A stretch of 64,000 nt of DNA from Cenococcum geophilum 1.58 (taxonomy: Eukaryota; Ascomycota; Dothideomycetes; Gloniales; Gloniaceae): positions 777,206 to 841,205 of the forward strand of contig KV748239.1 in NCBI GenBank assembly GCA_001692895.1. Reading direction: 5' to 3'. The translations under genes and the position numbers were made by a program. The notes beneath the pieces are model-generated. The model was not told the origin of the DNA. It ran no database searches and saw only the letters and a list, made by a program, of their open reading frames with translations. Below, in pieces: positions 55,301 to 64,000 of this stretch. How positions within the stretch are numbered: position 1 is the first letter of the stretch; every line of letters begins with the position of its first letter.

Positions 55301-56880
55301 CTAGAAGGAGCTTATAAGACACTAGTATAGGGAAGATTTCTTTACTATTACTATAAAAGAGTATACTAACCTAAAGGGTTATAGAATATTTAAGGTTATA
55401 GATAAAACTCTATTAGTTAAAACAATACCTACTACCTAGAGATTTACCTATAAAATGGACACTAATAGATATCTAATAAAGTTTAAGGCACGACTCTATA
55501 TAAAAGGCGATCTATAAGAGTTAATATATAAGGACACCTATACAGCAACTCTAGCAGCTAAGGTCTTTAGGGCTCTTATAGTAGTCATTACAGCATTTAA
55601 TTTAGACGTTTAGTAGGGCAATACTATTAACGCGTTTATAAACAGCTTAATTAACGAAATAGTCTATATTAAGTGTCCAGATAGATTTACTATTAAGGGC
55701 AAATATTTACTATTACGCAGAGCTCTCTACGGACTTTAATAATCGCCATGTCTCTAGTATAACGACTTAAGTTAGGAACTAACCAAATTAGGGTTAAAGC
55801 CTATTAGCGAAGAGCTATGTCTCTACTATAACGATTAGCTAATCGTGTTCTTCTATATAGACGATATCTGTGCTATAAGCACTAAGGGGAACCAGTTAGA
55901 GCTTCTAAGCTTTAAAACTGCGCTTATAAAAAAATATAAAATAAAGGACCTAGGTAAACTGTCCTAGTTCCTAAAAATTTAAGTCTTAAGAGATAAAAGT
56001 TAGAGGAAGCTATAGCTCTATTAAGACTCCTATATTAAGAAGATTGCTAATAACTTTTATTTAACTAATACGCGCTTAGTTAGTACACCTATAAGTACTA
56101 ATAGGCTCCTACTAAACCTAGAGGAAGCTTTAAATTAAGACACCTATATCTACTAGAGGATAATTAGATTACTCCTCTACGCGACCTATATTACAAAACC
56201 TAATACAGCTTAAGCTTTAAGCAAGCTGTCAGAATTTCTACAAAATCCCTTACCCCTCCACAACGCCGCAGCTCGTCAAGCAATCACCTACCTCTATTAG
56301 ATAAGGACTCTCGCGATTAAATACTTAGGACATAGTATAGAAAGTTAAGTCTTCACGGGAGCAAGTGACGCAGCGTTTAGAGACGACTTAATAAGTAGAC
56401 GTAGTACGGAAGGATATCTATTTACCCTATTTAGGGGACTAATTAACTAGCGCTCTACTAAGCAGACATTAGTAATAAAGTTAAGCACTAAGGCAGAGCT
56501 TATAGCTCTATTATATATAGGCACGGAATTAATCTAGTAGAGTTGCTTCTTTAAAGAAATTGGATTAACCTTAGATAATAGGCAGATAATTAACTACAAT
56601 AATCTATAGACGATTTAACTGCTTATAAAAGACGGACNAGAGCTATCTACNAAGCTCNNANANNTNNANATANACCACNACTNGTTACGTTAAGAGGTAC
56701 GTGACAATCGAATTAAGATTAATTGGACGCCTACTATAGCAATGGTAGCAGACGGACTAACTAAAGCTCTGCTAAGGCAGAAGCATAAGATATTTATTTA
56801 TTAATTAAACCTAGTTAATATTAAGGAGAGGATCTAAATTAATAAAGGTAAATTTAACTTAACACTATGCCAAGACTTAT
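52400..56880 (+). pseudogene. Copia gag-pol, RIP-damaged
   Basis: Interrupted frames on the plus strand encode gag (from about 52400), a protease-region stretch (A-G-T-G-L near 53520), integrase (53830-54500), reverse transcriptase and RNase H. Reading is mostly in one frame across several kb, so decay was chiefly by substitution. The catalytic Y-I-D-D is kept although dozens of Gln and Trp codons are now stops. An ambiguous patch of N bases lies at 56638-56694. Confidence 0.82.
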
Positions 56881-56923
56881 AATATAGCTTTGACCTGCAG
56901 GACAGCTCAAAGCTGGGGGGGTA

Positions 56924-57118
56924 TATTGACCGTGACGGGTACTGTCAGACATCAGCTTTAGATTTGTCTCGACCTGGTTTCAATCTAGTTTCACCGATTC
57001 TCTAGGGACCCCTGTGGGGGGTACTACCTCATGTATATATAGTCTTTTTCCTTCATAGTTTGAATAGACAGAGTCCTCAATCTTACCTTACAATCGGTGC
57101 ACGGACTACCGATTGACA
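56924..57118 (+). repeat. 3' LTR of the Copia element (nearly unmutated copy)
   Basis: It ends ATTGACA followed by the target duplication CCTTC. It retains C and G at positions where the 5' LTR has T and A, so it is closer to the active sequence. Confidence 0.93.
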
Positions 57119-57144
57119 CCTTCATCTATCTGACCGTGTCAACT

Positions 57145-57765
57145 GATATACCTTTTTGGGGGGGGGGGGGAGCCCGTTATATTATCCCTTTCTATAACCA
57201 CTAAATCGGACCTCCTAAGAACTCTAGAAAAGCTTACCTATACTATAACCGTATTGCCCTTATCCTTTTTATAAGTATCGATCTTATCTTTATCCTATTT
57301 TTGTAGCAGTATATAAAAGACGTAGGATCGTCGTCTATTAAAACTTCTCTTAACCGAACACTCGTCACTCCATATAATATTAGTCCACCTTAATCCAGCC
57401 TATACCGAATCTTTTATAAGTAAGGGGTGCTTCTTAGCTAGTTATTTTCTTATATAGTATTTACGTAATATTCGATATAACGTGCTCTTACGGGAAGGCC
57501 TAGCTTAAAGCTAAGCTCCCTATATGTGATCCTGGGCTTTATACGAACTATACTTAAAATCTTACGTTCGTCTCGGATCGTACGTTTGGGGGGACGTCCA
57601 ATTCAAGGAGCAGATTTGCCCTGAGCGTTGAGGTGCTTTAGACAAAGTTTCTTGCACGGCCGATTCTGGCAGGCTAAACTCAGTCGCAATTTAGGGGGCT
57701 GTAACTCTTGCTCTAGTAAATTCTACAACTACTCCTCTTTCGTAACGAGTCAATTCCCGCTAATT
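57145..57765 (-). pseudogene. Tc1/mariner transposase, N-terminal and catalytic-core fragment
   Basis: The minus strand opens near 57755 with E-L-T-R-Y-E-R-G-V-V-V-E, then I-A-T-E-F-S-L-P-E-S-A-V-Q (helix-turn-helix). After stops follow W-T-N-I-I-W-S-D-E-C-S-V, with the first catalytic Asp, near 57375, and R-S-D-L-V-V-I-E-R-D near 57205. The frame ends at a poly-C run (minus strand) at 57159-57170. The second half of the transposase is missing here. Segment 57570-57765 is far less RIP-mutated than the rest. The tail-end fragment at 48.9 kb is a candidate missing part. Confidence 0.65.
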
Positions 57766-59388
57766 AGAGCTAACGCACAACGTGGCACGGTTGAAAAGTA
57801 GGGATAAAAGGTAGGTGGGGACGGTAAAAAAATTTGGTGTGGGAAGCACGGACACCTTTGACGGGGGACTGTATCAAACAACGTCTGAGCAGCAGGCCTG
57901 ACATCAAACAACAGCTGACAGCCCACAGCTCGGACCCTGGAGCTAATTCTCCCACCACAAAGCACGTGAATACGCGATTCGGCTTCGACGCAAATACCTG
58001 GCCCCTAGATCCCAAATCACAACAACTGTACTTCAACTTTACTTTGCGATCCGCATTAGTAGAAGGCACCCCTTTATTGCATGTGTCTTGGACGAATGAG
58101 AGTTACGCTGGGGGCCTTGGTGACGTCTTATTCTGCTTATTTATAACCGTTTTCGTGAGAAGGCCTTTTAGTATGAGTCTGACTAGTAATCATGCAGACG
58201 CTTCCCAAGGCTTTGCTGCAAGGGCCATATTTTGTTGATTCAACTAGGCCTTAGGTGTGGCGAGCTGTCCCCGTGCTCAGCTCGTCTACGTCTCTTTGGC
58301 TGGTTTTGGTGATTAGAATCGAGTCATTCAAGTTTCCACACCTTCCCTTTCTTTCACTTACTTTTGTGCGTGAATACAATGCCAGCAAAGCCTCAAAATT
58401 ACAACGCGTGTCATCTAAAGGATTGCGGCGTTACATGGGCGCATTCACCCCTCATTACATCACTGATCTGCCGATCGGAAGATGAAGCCCGAAAATCCAC
58501 ATCGCCTTGGGATAAAGTGCCAACCGTTGAGAAGCAAGGAAGTGTGTTTCAAAGGCGGCCAATCATGATCTCTGAAGCTAGAAGAAAGACACCTAGATCG
58601 GCAAAGCCTGGGATGCCGAGATGATTAGCAAGGGATCCAATAACTAAGGGGAGGGGCGGCAATCGAACGCAGACGTTCTACGGTATCTGATGTGGGGTGA
58701 CTCGGAGACGGCAAGGCTGGAGGTTGAACACTTGTTACACCCCTCTAAGTGGAAACGGTTGCGGTTATCCCTAACCCGTCGAAATTGGTCCTTACGGTAT
58801 CGATAAGAGCCCACCAATCAAACTGGTTGAACCAGGCCGCCGTTCTCAGAAATACGAAGCCTGACTTCGTTGAGAACAATGTTCCGCACAGACCACTTAC
58901 ACTAAAGACCTTGACGGGTTAAGGGATAGCTACTTCCGTTGGTCAAACGCTCACCACTTTTTGCACTTCCTCAAAATAAGCATGGTACATTCGTGAAAGG
59001 CTGCTTCGAAGGCAACTCCTGCTGTACTACGCCTCCATGTACCGTAACGTGATTTCTCAACGCATCTGTGCAACTTCGCGAGAATGCCAAGACAGTGAAA
59101 TGCCTGCCCGCATCAGCGCCGTTGCACAACAACTGGCGAAGAACTGGGTGGCACCTGTGAGTCGTCTGACCGAGCCAGCCCCATCCCATCTCTATCCCAT
59201 GCTGGCATTACAAGTACACCTCTCCTGCTTGCTCCCGTCGCGCCTCGCTTCTTTCAGGGCTGCAGCTGACATATTTTCTTGCCGTTTTCGTGTCGCCCAA
59301 ACTTCGACCGCCTAGGATGTTGCATGAAACTTCGTCCGAATGCATTTGAAAAGATCGGTTTGGTGACTTGGGTAGGGAGGGTTGGATA
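57766..59388. other. Intergenic, no gene supported
   Basis: Balanced composition returns at about 57770. Several frames up to 134 codons exist but lack ATG starts or coding character. The region includes the MDM12 3' flank. No RNA gene or repeat is recognised. Confidence 0.45.
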
Positions 59389-60687
59389 TCATACGAGGAA
59401 TGTCCAGAAACTTGGATAAACAAACTCGTCTTCGAAGATCCGCCTGACTTGCTCAAGGACGAATTTTTCAACCTTGCCAACATTTTTAAGAACTTGCTTT
59501 CCGTTTTCTTTTTGTCCAATCTCGCTCTCGACTTTGATTTGTTCGAGAAGGCCGCCAACTCTAGGACGGCGAATACCTTGTTGTCCAGGAGCTCGAGATG
59601 CTGTTGGGGGAGAGTCCAGATTGAACTCTCCACCAATTAGGGCGTCTGCGTCTTCTGGGGACAGAAAGCAGAAGTGCGCCCGCTTCTTTATATAAGCTAG
59701 GATAGCAACCCCATCAAAAGTGAGCCCTGTGATATTGAGCTTAAGAGGAATGCCAACGAAGCTAGGCATAGGATAATCGAGTAGAATCTCGGCAGTAAGC
59801 GACATCTTGATATCCCCTAAATACTTCACGTGAGATACGACTTGGATGTCTTCAACGCTCTTCTCACGCATGCGGGGAGGAGGCGATGGAGACGGGGTCC
59901 TGTCGCTCTCTTTTTGCAGCGCGGACTCGTCCATGTCGGTTTTCGAACTCCGTCGAGGATCTTCGTGTTGGTGTTGAGACGGAGGACGAGACCCCGGATC
60001 AGCGGTTGAAGGTGGCGGTGTGAGAGAGCTGGTAGAGGTAGCATTATGACGAGGTATGTCAAGTGATCGCAAATGAGCAGCAAAATGGCTATGATCAGGC
60101 CAACTTTGAAACTGTGCCCCAGCTACAGCAGCAAGTGGAGTGGCAGCACCTGAGATGCCAGCTCCAAGAGGTAGGTGGAAATAGTTCATATTAGACGTCC
60201 CACCAGGAATGCCTGGCGTAGCGGCTCTGGACGATAAGGGACTTCCAAGCTGCTCACCAGGGGCTAAAGTTGAACGCAAACCTGGCACTCTCGTATCAAC
60301 GTATGGGGGTGGGCGTGGATGAGGCGGAGAGCTCGACTCATTTGAAGCCCTAGTCTCATGGTACCTCTGTCGACGCTCTTTGAGGGATTTTGGGGTGCTA
60401 TGAGGAGGGATCCCAACCTCGCCGGCAGCATCGTGTGTTTCATCCTCACAATCGCTCCTGTAGTCTTCATCTTCCTCGTAGAAGTCTGGGAGTGGGTCAC
60501 ATATATCCTTTAGCTCAATCTCCGGGGGAACGCTGCCGAAATCGAACGAATGCACCTTCACAGAGCGGATGAATCTTGGCAGAGTGACCTGCTGGAACCG
60601 ATCATGGATAAATGCTCGAATCGCTTCTGCACGAGCGACACCATCAGGCCCGCCAGTGAGAGTGTGCCAATTGATATCGATGGACAT
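59389..60687 (-). CDS. MDM12: Mdm12, ERMES complex subunit
   Basis: Mdm12 is the cytosolic SMP-domain subunit that bridges Mmm1 (ER) and Mdm34/Mdm10 (mitochondria) and carries phospholipids between the membranes. A single exon encodes 432 residues from ATG 60687. The N-terminus MSIDINWHTLTGG and F-I-H-D-R-F-Q-Q-V-T-L-P are diagnostic. V-H-S-F-D-F-G-S-V-P-P-E-I-E-L-K-D-I-C-D-P (about 45-65) continues the SMP fold. An insertion rich in Ser, Pro and Gly (about 80-290) is typical of filamentous ascomycetes. The SMP fold resumes with H-V-K-Y-L-G-D-I-K-M-S-L-T-A-E-I-L-L-D-Y-P (about 300-320) and ends with the lipid-binding C-terminal part, V-E-K-F-V-L-E-Q-V-R-R-I. The protein ends T-F-L-V. No truncation is seen. 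Confidence 0.95.
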   Translation of the reverse strand: MSIDINWHTLTGGPDGVARAEAIRAFIHDRFQQVTLPRFIRSVKVHSFDFGSVPPEIELKDICDPLPDFYEEDEDYRSDCEDETHDAAGEVGIPPHSTPKSLKERRQRYHETRASNESSSPPHPRPPPYVDTRVPGLRSTLAPGEQLGSPLSSRAATPGIPGGTSNMNYFHLPLGAGISGAATPLAAVAGAQFQSWPDHSHFAAHLRSLDIPRHNATSTSSLTPPPSTADPGSRPPSQHQHEDPRRSSKTDMDESALQKESDRTPSPSPPPRMREKSVEDIQVVSHVKYLGDIKMSLTAEILLDYPMPSFVGIPLKLNITGLTFDGVAILAYIKKRAHFCFLSPEDADALIGGEFNLDSPPTASRAPGQQGIRRPRVGGLLEQIKVESEIGQKENGKQVLKNVGKVEKFVLEQVRRIFEDEFVYPSFWTFLV

Positions 60688-61236
60688 GATGACGATGGAC
60701 GTGTGAGGTTGAGCAGCGCCCGTTTTTGGCGTGAGCCGAGGCCAACCCCAAACTAGCGAAGGCTAGAAGAACTGTAGTAGTGGTGAAAAGCAAAAAACCT
60801 TGACTTGCTTAATACGAAAACCCCCACCTAGCCGCCCAAGTGATAATGCAGTCTGAGAAACTGCATCACACATAGCCAGCAGGGAACCAGATCCTTCCTA
60901 ATGCACGAGAGCTCGCGGCGAGGGTCTCCTCGTCCCGGTGCTGGGTGCGTGCAGCGGACAGGACGGCCGAAGGATGGGCTGAGAGCCGCAATATGATATC
61001 AGGCTCAACTCATCCAGCAGCAAGTACCTGGCTAGGTTCAACGTATCGGCAAGGCGATAATCACTGCCAGTCTCTAAAAGCTAGTCTCTGTCACAGGCGA
61101 TTGCGTGATGGCAAGGAGCCCCTGGATGGCGGCAAGCAAGCGATTAAGTGCAGCTGCGCGGCTAAGCCTCCATGGCAGTCGATGTCTGACGCATGAGAGA
61201 ACTAATGATTGCTCATCGCAAAATGTGGCCGTAGTG

Positions 61237-61298
61237 ACATGCGAGCGACATGCGAGCGACATGCGAGCGGCATGCGAACGGCATGCGAGCGGCATGCT
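61237..61298. repeat. 11-bp tandem repeat, about 5.6 copies
   Basis: Units of ACATGCGAGCG or GCATGCGAGCG follow each other at 61237, 61248, 61259, 61270 and 61281, then a partial unit. The unit contains the palindrome GCATGC in part. One unit has an A in place of G. Confidence 0.88.
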
Positions 61299-61470
61299 CC
61301 AGACGCGAGCAGCAGATGGGCTAGCCGAGCACGGGAAGCCCCAGACGGGCAAGTCGTTGGTCGGAATGGGTGATGTGGAGTGATCGACGATCTTTGCATC
61401 TGCCGCTGATTGATGGTTCGAAGACGCGAAAAGTTAAGGAATGACGTTTCGCTATCAGACCATAGTTGTC

Positions 61471-61520
61471 CGTGGTCACCCCATGGCCGTCCATGGCCGT
61501 CCATGGCCGTCCTTGGTCGC
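61471..61520. repeat. 10-bp tandem repeat around CCATGGCCGT
   Basis: Three exact CCATGGCCGT units (61481-61510) are flanked by degenerate decamers on both sides (CGTGGTCACC and CCTTGGTCGC). Each contains the palindrome CCATGG. Confidence 0.85.
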
Positions 61521-62827
61521 CCATAACAGTACGTCTATAGCAGGCCCACTATCGGCCTAATAAATTGCTATATGAAGATCCTGCCCTGCCGCCTGCCATG
61601 TATTGCGGTTCCCGGAGCTTTACCTGAAACCCCCCTGCCATGCGTTTTACCAGCGGGACGTGCGTGCCGCAGCCTGACGGTTTGGCGGTTATATCATAAC
61701 GGCGAATGTATAATTGCAATCTCTGTGCCACAACGATCGGGGAATAAAGCATGTGCTAAGGCATGTACATGCTATCGCTCAATACTTCTTTACCAGGTAG
61801 ACTCGACGTTTGGACTGTGCCGCCATGCTGCACAAATGTCAACGTATCTATCCACGCCACGCCTATCACAGCCCGCCCTTGGGCACCACCTTTTCCCCCT
61901 CTCATATACCTCGTATGCACTTCCTTGACTCCGTGGTCCAGTGATGGCACTGCAATGTTGGCTAGAATACGGGCAATATCGCGAGCAATATTGACGCAAC
62001 CACTGCCCGCCAAGAGCCATGCTTGTTGAAGCTTGCGACAGCTGTCAGCAGCCATTCAAATCTCGGCGGGTGAGCCGGCGCGATTGGCGAGAGCCGGCGC
62101 AGCACCTCCCGTCTTTTCACTGGTCAATGGTTAGGCGGATTAAACGCGCTTCATTTGCTTTTTCTCAACGGCTTTGTACAACCTGGGAAAGTGGCACGTC
62201 TCTCTCAACACAGGCACGCCCAGTCCAAGAACAAAGTTATGACAGCTGTCTCGGATCTCGTGTTTTTTAATTCGATTGATTCCTGCACATCGTCACAATC
62301 TGATTTCCTGGCCTTGGCAGCACGGGGAAGATTACGTTGGTAAAAAAAAATTATAGCCGCATGTGGAAAAGCACAACGCCTTTTTGGCCCTCGTCCGGCG
62401 CGACACAACTCACAGTCCGTGTGGAAAAAAAAATTGCGCTGAGTAATACAAGATATGAAATCCAATGCAACACCGTCCTTTTTTTTTTCGCAACGCCGGA
62501 CTCACGATAGTCCAGGTGGACCCTAATGCCCTTCCAACGCCTGCACTTTTGTTTCCGTGACGCCATGAAATGCTCCCGCAGTGCTGGAGGGAGAACCCGT
62601 AAGACCAGCTCGGCTCCGGAACTAAGAAACTGTGTGATAAAGTAAGACCAGGAACGACCTGCGTTCTGTTTTTGACACCAGTTTGCGTGCCACCGGCCGT
62701 CATGAGGTGCCGTCCGGATAATTTCTTCGGTGGCACACTGAGAAAGGAATTGTCAGACGATGTAACCCCACTCTAGCTGTTTGGCGGGAGAAGTACCTGT
62801 CAGTGATCGCAACGTTCACATTTTTCC

Positions 62828-63013
62828 TCACTTTGGAGGATTGCACCTTCCACATTTCTCCTCATGTTTGACGATCTTAGTATTCGGCACTGCGCAGGCC
62901 GAGCCTCTCGAAGCCAAGCCTCTCGAAGTCGAGCCTCTCCAAGTCGCGCATGGTGCTGTCCCCCCGTCCTCCTCATGATTGCAGCTGTACCGGTGTATCA
63001 CTTTGGTACACAT
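62828..63013 (-). CDS. Small Cys-rich hypothetical protein
   Basis: An ATG at 63013 opens 61 codons: MCTKVIHRYSCNH, then A-P-C, and a C-terminal K-H-E-E-K-C-G-R-C-N-P. The spacing of Cys and His (Y-x-C-x-H near the start, H-x-E-K-C-x-x-C at the end) resembles short filamentous-fungal proteins with a possible zinc site, known to me only as hypothetical. The centre (R-G-S-T-S-R-G-L-A-S-R-G-S) is encoded by three 15-bp near-repeats at 62901-62945. There is no signal peptide. Function is unknown. Confidence 0.48.
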   Translation of the reverse strand: MCTKVIHRYSCNHEEDGGTAPCATWRGSTSRGLASRGSACAVPNTKIVKHEEKCGRCNPPK

Positions 63014-64000
63014 GTCTGCTGTGTTTGGCTGAGGCGGGGTATTGCGTTTGACTAGGTTTTATTATAGTCGAAGGAAGTGAGCGTTAAAGTTAGAGTTGAA
63101 GTTAGAGTTGAAGTTGAAGCTGGGGCTAGAGTTGGAACTGGAATTGAAGCTGCACAGCGGGGAGAAATCGGCCTGCGGCACAGCAATTGGTGGAATGGCG
63201 GCGGAGTATTTTAACACGTTGGAGGTGCTGGCGGGGAGCAAGTCTAAATTGAATGGTTAAGGGCGTGAGCGGCGTGGTGGACCGTAGAGCAACAAGTGTG
63301 GAAGGGATTGGCACAGAATTGAAAACGGCGTAGATGGGTCAAGTGCGAGTTTTATAGAGCCATAGTTGCGAGCCCGAAATGACGGTGCTTTGGCAAAATA
63401 TTAGATTACTACCGTTGCCGTTTACAACATCGAGTGCGACAAGAGGCAAGGACATCTCAGTGACAAGGAACACCGGGCCAGGGTCATCCTATTGAAAGTC
63501 GAAGGGCAGCGAGGTTGGTGATTAGAACGGCATGAGAGGCCAATGATTCGGCCGGGAGCTGCTAGCGGCAGCCTGAAGTACCCAGGCGAGTGACCATGCT
63601 GCTGCAAAGTTCGCGCGGTACTTACATGCCAATCCCCTCCTGCCTCGGACCTCAAAGCAGCGCATTGCGTGGCCCTTTGCATCCAAGGCCCAAACGCCCC
63701 CCGAAACCGCCAACGACGATGGGATCGTGGGATCTTGGGTATTCCTGGCCTCGCTTGTCGAAGCGCAACGCTGCTGACTTTATATGACGGTAATAAAATA
63801 CCAGGCATACCAGGCGAACACTAACCCAGGTACATTAGCCCGGTCGAAGCTACCTCCCCACTTCCTCCACGCTTTGCTGTACTATGAGCAGATCCTGTGT
63901 GGCTGCTCGCCCGCCAGACCTGTCACGGAGTCTCCAGGAACATCAGCCCTGTAGGGGCTGGCCGTAGCGGCGTTATTTCCCCAAGTGCGAGAGACTATTG
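63014..64000. other. Intergenic to window end, with one hexamer-rich stretch
   Basis: At about 63079-63150 the pattern GTTAGA/GTTGAA recurs in a run of imperfect hexamers. The rest shows no supported gene. Frames up to 128 codons on the minus strand lack family resemblance. Confidence 0.45.

Larger units (their letters stand above)
51941..57118 (+). mobile_element. Complete Ty1/Copia LTR retrotransposon with 5-bp TSD, RIP-inactivated
   Basis: Two LTRs of exactly 195 bp (51941-52135 and 56924-57118) bound the element, and CCTTC flanks it perfectly on both sides (51936-51940 and 57119-57123). The internal order gag, integrase, reverse transcriptase, RNase H is that of Copia. A gag zinc-binding stretch (C-Y-C-R-D-V-H) lies near 53120. 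The pre-integrase L-S-H-A-G-P-N-A-I-K-H is near 53860. Reverse transcriptase covers about 55180-55950, with an intact F-Y-I-D-D at about 55850-55866. RNase H follows (G-A-S-D-A-A-F, then S-T-K-A-E-L-I-A-L) near 56360-56510. A G-rich tract (GCTGGGGGGG, about 56911-56920) precedes the 3' LTR. Many RIP-type stops rule out autonomous activity. Confidence 0.93.
60688..62827. other. Intergenic region upstream of MDM12 with short tandem repeats
   Basis: No gene is supported over 2.1 kb. Two tandem arrays are listed separately. Short poly-A/T runs occur at 62341-62350, 62424-62433 and 62478-62490. Long open frames on both strands here reflect GC-rich composition and show no family resemblance. Confidence 0.45.

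Noticed and set aside
57834..58238. 134-codon plus-strand frame right of the second transposon block
   Set aside because: It opens at TTG rather than ATG, has no family resemblance and ends in low-information sequence.
1..64000. tRNA or rRNA genes
   Set aside because: A visual search for the T-loop GGTTCGAATCC-type motif with matching stems gave no candidate I could support; a covariance-model scan was not possible.

Overview
The window is nuclear DNA of a filamentous ascomycete (Pezizomycotina); the class cannot be fixed from sequence alone. Support comes from short GT-AG introns (49-138 nt), single-copy fungal genes (RRP7, a SYLF/Ysc84 protein, NUP85, SWR1, a complex I subunit, het-c, MDM12), and two AT-rich blocks of transposons that carry the mark of repeat-induced point mutation (RIP): C-to-T and G-to-A changes that turn CAA/CAG/TGG codons into stops throughout otherwise readable frames.

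Layout. (1) 1-19.3 kb is a RIP-damaged transposon block: a RecQ-like helicase frame split by a full-length chromodomain Gypsy element (668-8571, 423-bp LTRs), a Helitron (about 9.94-14.93 kb), a Copia gag remnant, four tandem copies of a unit of about 256 bp (16.0-17.0 kb), a 16-bp perfect inverted repeat, and a small MITE next to the border. (2) 19.8-48.4 kb is a gene island: RRP7 (-), a SYLF-domain gene (-), NUP85 (+), a BTB pseudogene (+), a GT31-like glycosyltransferase (-), an aldo-keto reductase with an apparent one-base frameshift (+), a second BTB pseudogene (+), a short F-box-like ORF (-), SWR1 (-), NDUFB8-like (+), a decayed MFS transporter (-) and het-c (-). (3) 48.9-57.8 kb is a second nested transposon block: two pieces of Tc1/mariner transposase on its outer edges, with a piggyBac transposase (-) and a complete Copia element (51941-57118, 195-bp LTRs, TSD CCTTC) between them. 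(4) 57.8-64 kb holds MDM12 (-), a small Cys-rich ORF and several short tandem repeats.

The intact genes are housekeeping: ribosome assembly (RRP7), nuclear pore scaffold (NUP85), H2A.Z deposition (SWR1), respiratory complex I (NDUFB8-like), ER-mitochondria tethering (MDM12), actin/membrane regulation (SYLF) and vegetative incompatibility (het-c). They share no operon-like logic. The accessory genes among them (two BTB genes, MFS, perhaps the aldo-keto reductase) are broken, so the island mixes conserved genes with decaying ones. The most informative signals are the archaeology of the transposons: removing the Gypsy plus one target-site copy restores the helicase reading frame exactly, and the two Copia LTRs differ only by RIP-direction transitions, nearly all on one side. 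I found no clearly undescribed gene system. All exon borders were placed by eye from splice signals, frame and remembered family patterns; no searches were run.
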